Shown: piece after piece, positions 59,692 to 64,000 of the stretch
Numbering within the stretch: position 1 is the first letter of the stretch
Layout of the letters: each line of letters starts with the position of its first letter
Assembly (NCBI GenBank): GCA_900102235.1
Contig: FMVL01000005.1
Coordinates: forward strand, 372,001 to 436,000
Source: Lachnospiraceae bacterium XBB2008
GTDB taxonomy: Bacteria; Bacillota; Clostridia; Lachnospirales; Lachnospiraceae
Length of the DNA stretch: 64,000 nt
Direction of reading: 5' to 3'
Made by a program: the position numbers and the translations under genes
The notes under the pieces: model-generated
The model's database searches: none
The model's input: the letters and a program-made list of their open reading frames with translations, nothing else
Told to the model about the DNA's origin: nothing

Positions 59692-59703
59692 TCACAGATC
59701 GTT

Positions 59704-60264
59704 ATGAAGATAAACGGATATGTCAGAATAGCGTCTGCCGTTTTGGCGGTCATATGGATGTTTCGGATCTTTTCTTTTTCGGATGCGCCCGGATCGGTAT
59801 CCATGCAGACGAGCAGATCCGTAAGCTATGATCTGGTCAAGTCCGTGAATGACATACTTGGTCTTGGGATGGATGAAGACCGGATCTACGGACTATCGCG
59901 CAGCATAGAAAAGACAGTTCGAAAGCTCGCTCACATGTGTGAGTTCGCAGTACTCGGAGCTCTGGTCGGATGCGCCTGCGATGCGTGGAGATACGCGGGT
60001 TTCAGAACGGATCCGGTCAAGCGTGAGAGTATGAGATCAGGACCGTTTGCTGCTTACTTAAGAGCGATCGCGGCACTTCTGATATGTCTGATATACGGAG
60101 CAACGGATGAGTTTCACCAGACATTTGTGGACGGCAGGAGCGGCGAAGTGAGGGATGTGCTCGTGGATACACTGGGCGCTCTGATCGCCATCGTCCTCAT
60201 ATGGATCGTGATCCGCTGCATATCCGGACGTCTCATGAAGAAAAAAACCGAAGAGGTAACATGA
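59704..60264 (+). CDS. VanZ-like family membrane protein
   Basis: This 186-residue protein has about four hydrophobic helices and the VanZ-like pattern: an N-terminal helix with FSFSDAPGSVSM, the RKLAHMCEFAVLGALVG segment and YGATDEFHQTFVDGRSGEVR before the last helix. VanZ gives low-level teicoplanin resistance in enterococci, but most homologues have no known role. It lies between prmA and rsmE, an insertion in the otherwise conserved order, and overlaps rsmE by 4 bases. Confidence 0.88.
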   Translation: MKINGYVRIASAVLAVIWMFRIFSFSDAPGSVSMQTSRSVSYDLVKSVNDILGLGMDEDRIYGLSRSIEKTVRKLAHMCEFAVLGALVGCACDAWRYAGFRTDPVKRESMRSGPFAAYLRAIAALLICLIYGATDEFHQTFVDGRSGEVRDVLVDTLGALIAIVLIWIVIRCISGRLMKKKTEEVT

Positions 60265-61052
60265 ATCAGTTTTTTATAGATCCTTCCGCAGTGGAAGGCA
60301 ACCGGATAACCGTGACCGGAGATAATGTAAATCATATAGCCAACGTGCTCAGGCTGCGCAAGGGTGAGAGCGTTCAACTGGTCGAACAGTTAAGCGGACT
60401 GACATATTATGCGGATATAGTGTCGATAGAGCCGGACAGTGTTGTGTGCGAGATACAGGATGTTCAGTCCGAATCCCGCGAGCTGCCCGTGGCGGTCACG
60501 ATATATCAGGGTATGCCCAAATCCGACAAATTCGAATTCGTCATACAGAAAGCAGTCGAGTTGGGCGCCGTACGCATAGTACCCGTTAACATGAAGCGGA
60601 GCGTAGTTAAGATCGATCCGTCTAAAGTTGATAAAAAGTGTGCACGGTGGAATGCGATCGCGGAGTCCGCAGCATCGCAGAGCAAGCGTGGCGTGATCCC
60701 GGAAGTGTCTGTGCCGATGTCATTTGAAGATGCGATCGCGGATGCGGGAAAGTGTGAAGCGATCCTTTTGCCCTACGAGCTGGCGTCAGCACCTGTTTCG
60801 GAGAAAGACGGCGGAAGCAGCGAGCCTTTGTCCGACATGGACAGGACACGGAGTATCTTAAACGAACTCAGATCGCACGAAGTTAAATCCTTAGGCGTAT
60901 TCATAGGACCCGAGGGCGGGTTTGATATCACAGAAGTAGACAGGGCGTGCGAAGCCGGCGCACATATCATAACCCTCGGCAACCGTATCTTACGAACGGA
61001 AACAGCACCGATCGCGATCCTTTCATGGATCACTTATCTTTTTGAAAAATGA
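60261..61052 (+). CDS. rsmE: 16S rRNA (uracil(1498)-N(3))-methyltransferase
   Basis: This 263-residue SPOUT-fold enzyme methylates U1498 of 16S rRNA. The N-terminal PUA-like domain (HIANVLRLRKGE) precedes the knotted domain with FIGPEGGFDITEVDRA, LGNRILRTETAPI and the MPKSDKFEFVIQKAVELG segment. A 30-residue low-complexity insertion (VSEKDGGSSEPLSDMDRTRS) is present. The ATG overlaps the VanZ-like stop; an upstream start at 60201 lies inside that gene. Confidence 0.93.
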   Translation: MNQFFIDPSAVEGNRITVTGDNVNHIANVLRLRKGESVQLVEQLSGLTYYADIVSIEPDSVVCEIQDVQSESRELPVAVTIYQGMPKSDKFEFVIQKAVELGAVRIVPVNMKRSVVKIDPSKVDKKCARWNAIAESAASQSKRGVIPEVSVPMSFEDAIADAGKCEAILLPYELASAPVSEKDGGSSEPLSDMDRTRSILNELRSHEVKSLGVFIGPEGGFDITEVDRACEAGAHIITLGNRILRTETAPIAILSWITYLFEK

Positions 61053-62272
61053 TGGAAGCATATCTTGATAATTCAGCTACGACAAGACCGTACAGCGAAG
61101 TGACGGACGCCGTTGCAAAAGTGATGTACGAAACATACGGCAATCCCTCCAGCATGCATATGATGGGGGTCAAAGCCGAGAAATATCTGACGGAAGCAAC
61201 GGACATACTCGTGGGCACTCTTAAGTGCAGACCGTCGGAGATACTGTATACTTCGGGTGGAACGGAGTCCGATAATACGGCTCTGTTCGGAGTCGCTCAT
61301 GCAAGGAGACGCTCCGGCAGGCATATCATCACCACACGCATCGAACATCCTGCGATCCTGGAGCCCTGTGCCTGTCTGGAGAAGGAAGGATATGAGATAT
61401 CATATCTCGGCACCGATGAATACGGACGGATAGATCCGGATGAACTCGAAACCCTTATCCGTCCCGATACGATACTCGTATCGATCATGCATACCAATAA
61501 CGAGATAGGTGCACTCGAGCCCCTGGAGGCAGCAGGCGCTGTCATCAAAAAGAAAAACCCCGAATGCATCTTTCACGTGGATGCGGTACAGGGGTATGCG
61601 AAGGATACGATCATCCCGAAGAAACTCAACATTGATCTGATGAGTGTAAGCGCACACAAGTTCCACGGTCCCAGAGGCGTGGGTTTCCTGTATATCAAGG
61701 ACAAAACCCGTATCGATCCGTTAATCTACGGAGGCGGCCAGCAGAAAGGCATGCGCTCCGGAACCGAGAATGTGCCGGGGATATACGGAATGGCAGTCGC
61801 TGCGAAGAAGTCCTATGAGGATCTGGAAGCTGATCTTCGCAGGATGTACGGATTGAAGAAACAGTTCATGGAAGAACTCGTATCTATAGACGAGGTGAGT
61901 ATCAACGGCATTCCCGGGATGGATCCCGGCTGTGTGATCCCTGCGATCGATGCCGGAACAGAGGACATGGCAGATATCCGTAAGCGCATGGGCGCTCCTC
62001 ACATCATCAGCGCATCATTTGAGGGAGTGCGCAGCGAAGTCCTGCTTCACGCACTTGAAGATAAGGGGATCTATGTATCCGCGGGCAGCGCATGTGCATC
62101 GAACAGACCGCATGTATCCGCAACGCTGACTTCGATAGGACTACGCAAGGACCTACTCGACTCGACGATACGCTTCAGCATGTCGACATTTACGACAAGA
62201 GAAGAACTGGACTACACTCTTGAGGCATTAAATGACCTCTTACCCACCCTGCGTCGTTTTACCAGACATTGA
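61052..62272 (+). CDS. Cysteine desulfurase (NifS/IscS type)
   Basis: This roughly 406-residue PLP enzyme takes sulfur from cysteine. The opening YLDNSATTRPY, the PLP lysine in SVSAHKFHGPRGVG, the GGGQQKGMRSGT region and the active cysteine in SAGSACASN are all intact. Its position directly before thiI points to supplying sulfur for tRNA 4-thiouridine, as in the NifZ-ThiI pairing of Bacillus. The ATG at 61052 overlaps the rsmE stop; 61049 is also possible. Confidence 0.93.
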   Translation: MEAYLDNSATTRPYSEVTDAVAKVMYETYGNPSSMHMMGVKAEKYLTEATDILVGTLKCRPSEILYTSGGTESDNTALFGVAHARRRSGRHIITTRIEHPAILEPCACLEKEGYEISYLGTDEYGRIDPDELETLIRPDTILVSIMHTNNEIGALEPLEAAGAVIKKKNPECIFHVDAVQGYAKDTIIPKKLNIDLMSVSAHKFHGPRGVGFLYIKDKTRIDPLIYGGGQQKGMRSGTENVPGIYGMAVAAKKSYEDLEADLRRMYGLKKQFMEELVSIDEVSINGIPGMDPGCVIPAIDAGTEDMADIRKRMGAPHIISASFEGVRSEVLLHALEDKGIYVSAGSACASNRPHVSATLTSIGLRKDLLDSTIRFSMSTFTTREELDYTLEALNDLLPTLRRFTRH

Positions 62273-62304
62273 TGAGGCATGCAGGATAAAGGAGAACAGC
62301 ATAT

Positions 62305-63492
62305 ATGACACACACTTTTCTCATTAAATACGCCGAAATAGCATTGAAGGGCAAGAACAGGCACCTCTTCGAGGAAGCGCTCGTTCAGCAGATCAAATAT
62401 GCGGTCAAAAAGACCGGATGCGAATATGCCGTAAGGCGTGCTCAGGGCAGGATATATGTCGATGTTGAGGACGGCGATGCATACGATGATGACGAAGTGA
62501 TCGATGCGCTTAAGCATGTATTCGGTATCGTGGGGATATGCCCGATCATCAATCTCGAGGACGATGATTTCGAGGGCATATGCCGCGCCGCCGTAGAGCA
62601 TATGGGAGCAGAGTATCCGGAACGAGAGGGCCTTACTTTCAAGGTCAATGCAAGACGCGCACGCAAGGATTATTTCAAGGATTCCATGGAGATCAATGCG
62701 GATGTCGGAGAAGCGATCCTGGATGCGTATCCGGAGTTTAAAGTGGATGTGCACCATCCCGACATCAATCTCTATATCGAAGTCAGGGAGACCGTAAGTA
62801 TTTATTCCAGGGTGATACCGGGACCGGGCGGGATGCCCGTGGGAACGAGCGGCAAGGGCATGCTTCTTTTATCCGGAGGCATAGATTCTCCGGTCGCAGG
62901 TTACATGGTCGCCAAGCGCGGTGTGAAGATCGATGCCGTGTATTTTCATGCACCGCCGTATACTTCCGAGAGAGCGAAGCAGAAGGTCGTCGATCTGGCA
63001 AGGATCGTGTCCGCATACACCGGACCGATATATCTGCATGTGATCAACTTTACCGCGATCCAGATGTACATATACGAGAAATGCCCGCATGACGAATTGA
63101 CGATAATCATGCGCAGATACATGATGAAGATAGCCCAGACCATAGCCGAAGATACGGGCAGCATGGGCCTGATCACGGGCGAGTCGATCGGCCAGGTAGC
63201 ATCGCAGACCATGCAGAGTCTGGCCTGCACCGATGAGGTGTGCCATATACCCGTCTACAGGCCTCTGATAGGTTTTGATAAAAACGAGATAGTCGAGATA
63301 TCGCAGAAGATCGGAACGTTCGAAACATCCATATTGCCGTACGAGGATTGCTGCACGATATTCGTGGCGAAGCACCCCGTGACAAAGCCGAGACTGGATG
63401 TGATCGTAAGACATGAACAGAACCTGACGGAAGATATCGACAGGCTTGTTCGGGAAGCACTGGATACGGATGAAGTTATCATTGTCAGGTAG
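62305..63492 (+). CDS. thiI: tRNA 4-thiouridine synthase ThiI
   Basis: This 395-residue enzyme puts sulfur into U8 of tRNA and supports thiamine thiazole synthesis. It has an N-terminal ferredoxin-like and THUMP region (residues about 1-165), then the PP-loop SGGIDSPVAGY that adenylates the uridine, then conserved CCTIFVAKHP near the end. There is no C-terminal rhodanese domain, as in other Firmicutes, so sulfur is expected to come straight from the adjacent cysteine desulfurase. AAAGGAG precedes the ATG. Confidence 0.95.
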   Translation: MTHTFLIKYAEIALKGKNRHLFEEALVQQIKYAVKKTGCEYAVRRAQGRIYVDVEDGDAYDDDEVIDALKHVFGIVGICPIINLEDDDFEGICRAAVEHMGAEYPEREGLTFKVNARRARKDYFKDSMEINADVGEAILDAYPEFKVDVHHPDINLYIEVRETVSIYSRVIPGPGGMPVGTSGKGMLLLSGGIDSPVAGYMVAKRGVKIDAVYFHAPPYTSERAKQKVVDLARIVSAYTGPIYLHVINFTAIQMYIYEKCPHDELTIIMRRYMMKIAQTIAEDTGSMGLITGESIGQVASQTMQSLACTDEVCHIPVYRPLIGFDKNEIVEISQKIGTFETSILPYEDCCTIFVAKHPVTKPRLDVIVRHEQNLTEDIDRLVREALDTDEVIIVR

Positions 63493-63526
63493 CATTTTTG
63501 AAAAAAGATCGCAGAAGGGCAAAAAA

Positions 63527-63560
63527 AATCCGCACCCGGTTTGTCCGGTGCGGATTCTTT
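63527..63560. terminator. Bidirectional terminator between thiI and HPr-like gene
   Basis: AATCCGCACC (63527-63536) pairs with GGTGCGGATT (63547-63556). A-rich sequence precedes and T-rich sequence follows, so it can end transcription from both converging genes. Confidence 0.85.
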
Positions 63561-63577
63561 AAATCCGATAATTATGA

Positions 63578-63808
63578 TTAAATCATATACGGCTTTAATG
63601 CTTCAAGAACAGCGTCAACATTATCTTCTGCATGGATGTTAAGATCTATAGGCTTTGAAAGATCCAGAGAGAAGATACCCATGATCGACTTTGCATCTAT
63701 TACATATCTGCCTGATACTAAATCAAAATCATAATCAAACTTGGTAATGTCATTAACGAATGATTTTACCTTATCAATCGAATTCAAAGAAATCTGTACT
63801 GTTTTCAT
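63578..63808 (-). CDS. HPr-like protein lacking the active-site histidine
   Basis: This 76-residue protein of HPr fold resembles the small HPr-family proteins of Lachnospiraceae. The region around residue 15 reads DKVKSFVND and has no His, so it cannot take phosphate from enzyme I. The segment DAKSIMGIFSLDLS retains Ser41, equal to regulatory Ser46. It may therefore act like Crh of Bacillus, as a regulator when Ser-phosphorylated, but this is inference. An AGGAGG-type ribosome site precedes the start on this strand, and a promoter lies upstream (63848-63876). Confidence 0.75.
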   Translation of the reverse strand: MKTVQISLNSIDKVKSFVNDITKFDYDFDLVSGRYVIDAKSIMGIFSLDLSKPIDLNIHAEDNVDAVLEALKPYMI

Positions 63809-63847
63809 TAGAAATTACCTCCTTCTTAGTGTAAAGCCTATGCTATA

Positions 63848-63876
63848 ATACTAAAGGCTCAAAATCTAAAAGTCAA
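63848..63876 (-). promoter_or_regulatory. Minus-strand promoter of the HPr-like gene
   Basis: On the minus strand TTGACT (63876-63871) and TAGTAT (63853-63848) are spaced by 17 bases, with the gene start 40 bases downstream. A + strand TATAAT at 63844-63849 overlaps it and could serve the divergent mtaB gene. Confidence 0.6.
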
Positions 63877-63908
63877 TGTAAAACCCTACAAAAATAAGCA
63901 TTCCAAAG

Positions 63909-64000
63909 ATGAAAACTGTAGCATTGCGCAGCCTCGGATGCAAGGTTAATGCATACGAGACTGAAGGAATCCAACAAATTTTGGAGAAAAACGGCTATAT
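63909..64000 (+). CDS. mtaB: MtaB-type tRNA methylthiotransferase, 5' end only
   Basis: The first 30 residues, MKTVALRSLGCKVNAYETEG and onward, match the N-terminal methylthiotransferase domain of the MiaB/MtaB radical SAM group. LGCKVNxYE is the MtaB form, and its Cys binds the auxiliary iron-sulfur cluster. MtaB adds a methylthio group to t6A at position 37 of tRNA. The window ends inside the gene, so the radical SAM centre and TRAM domain are not visible. Confidence 0.8.
   Translation, partial: MKTVALRSLGCKVNAYETEGIQQILEKNGY

Overview
The window looks like a chromosomal segment of an anaerobic, low-to-mid GC Firmicute of the Clostridia, most likely Lachnospiraceae (Butyrivibrio/Roseburia-like). 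This rests on protein likeness: a DUF6465-type lysine/alanine-rich protein, a second HPr-like protein without the active-site histidine, an MreB homologue followed by flagellar rod genes, and the hrcA-grpE-dnaK-dnaJ-prmA-rsmE order with a CIRCE operator. Almost every gene lies on the + strand. No rRNA, tRNA or CRISPR array was seen.

Region 1 (about 1-10.1 kb) is accessory. It holds a TetR regulator with a CPBP protease, a Dus-like enzyme, a small HAD protein, a run of unrecognised small AT-richer genes, two tandem PPP-type phosphatases, a frameshifted gene remnant, an APH-like kinase and an SPL-type radical SAM protein. Two related hairpins (4817-4860 and 7715-7769) lie here.

Region 2 (10.1-15.0 kb) is a two-gene ABC system. 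The permease is BceB/FtsX-like and is fused, through an extra membrane helix, to a complete M13 (neprilysin-type) zinc metallopeptidase. This is the most unusual protein in the window.

Region 3 (15.0-20.9 kb) is an island bounded by two versions of the uvrB 5' end: a 90-codon fragment coupled to the permease gene, and the intact uvrB. It carries three 23-bp tandem repeats, an AAA/DUF4143 ATPase, a phage-type HTH protein, an HTH/coiled-coil protein and two APH-like kinases. Imperfect inverted repeats and a 14-bp direct repeat lie near its ends. No integrase is visible.

Region 4 (20.6-36.2 kb) is core genome: uvrB-uvrA, an MreB/Mbl homologue, two FlgF/FlgG-type rod proteins and a FlgJ-like rod-binding protein, recD2, comFC, a YvyF-type flagellar protein, two membrane proteins, cdaA-cdaR (c-di-AMP synthesis) and ptsH.

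Region 5 (36.2-52.7 kb) starts with leuA and continues as a surface-polysaccharide cluster: rfbD, gmd and fcl (dTDP-rhamnose and GDP-fucose precursors), glycosyltransferases, an initiating sugar-phosphate transferase, a Wzz-like length regulator, an EpsG-like polymerase and uppP (carrier recycling), with glpK and an aminotransferase between them. No Wzx flippase was recognised.

Region 6 (52.7-64.0 kb) holds the histone-like protein, the CIRCE-controlled heat-shock operon, then prmA, vanZ-like, rsmE, a cysteine desulfurase and thiI (the last two form a tRNA thiolation pair). It ends with a minus-strand HPr-like gene and the 5' end of mtaB.
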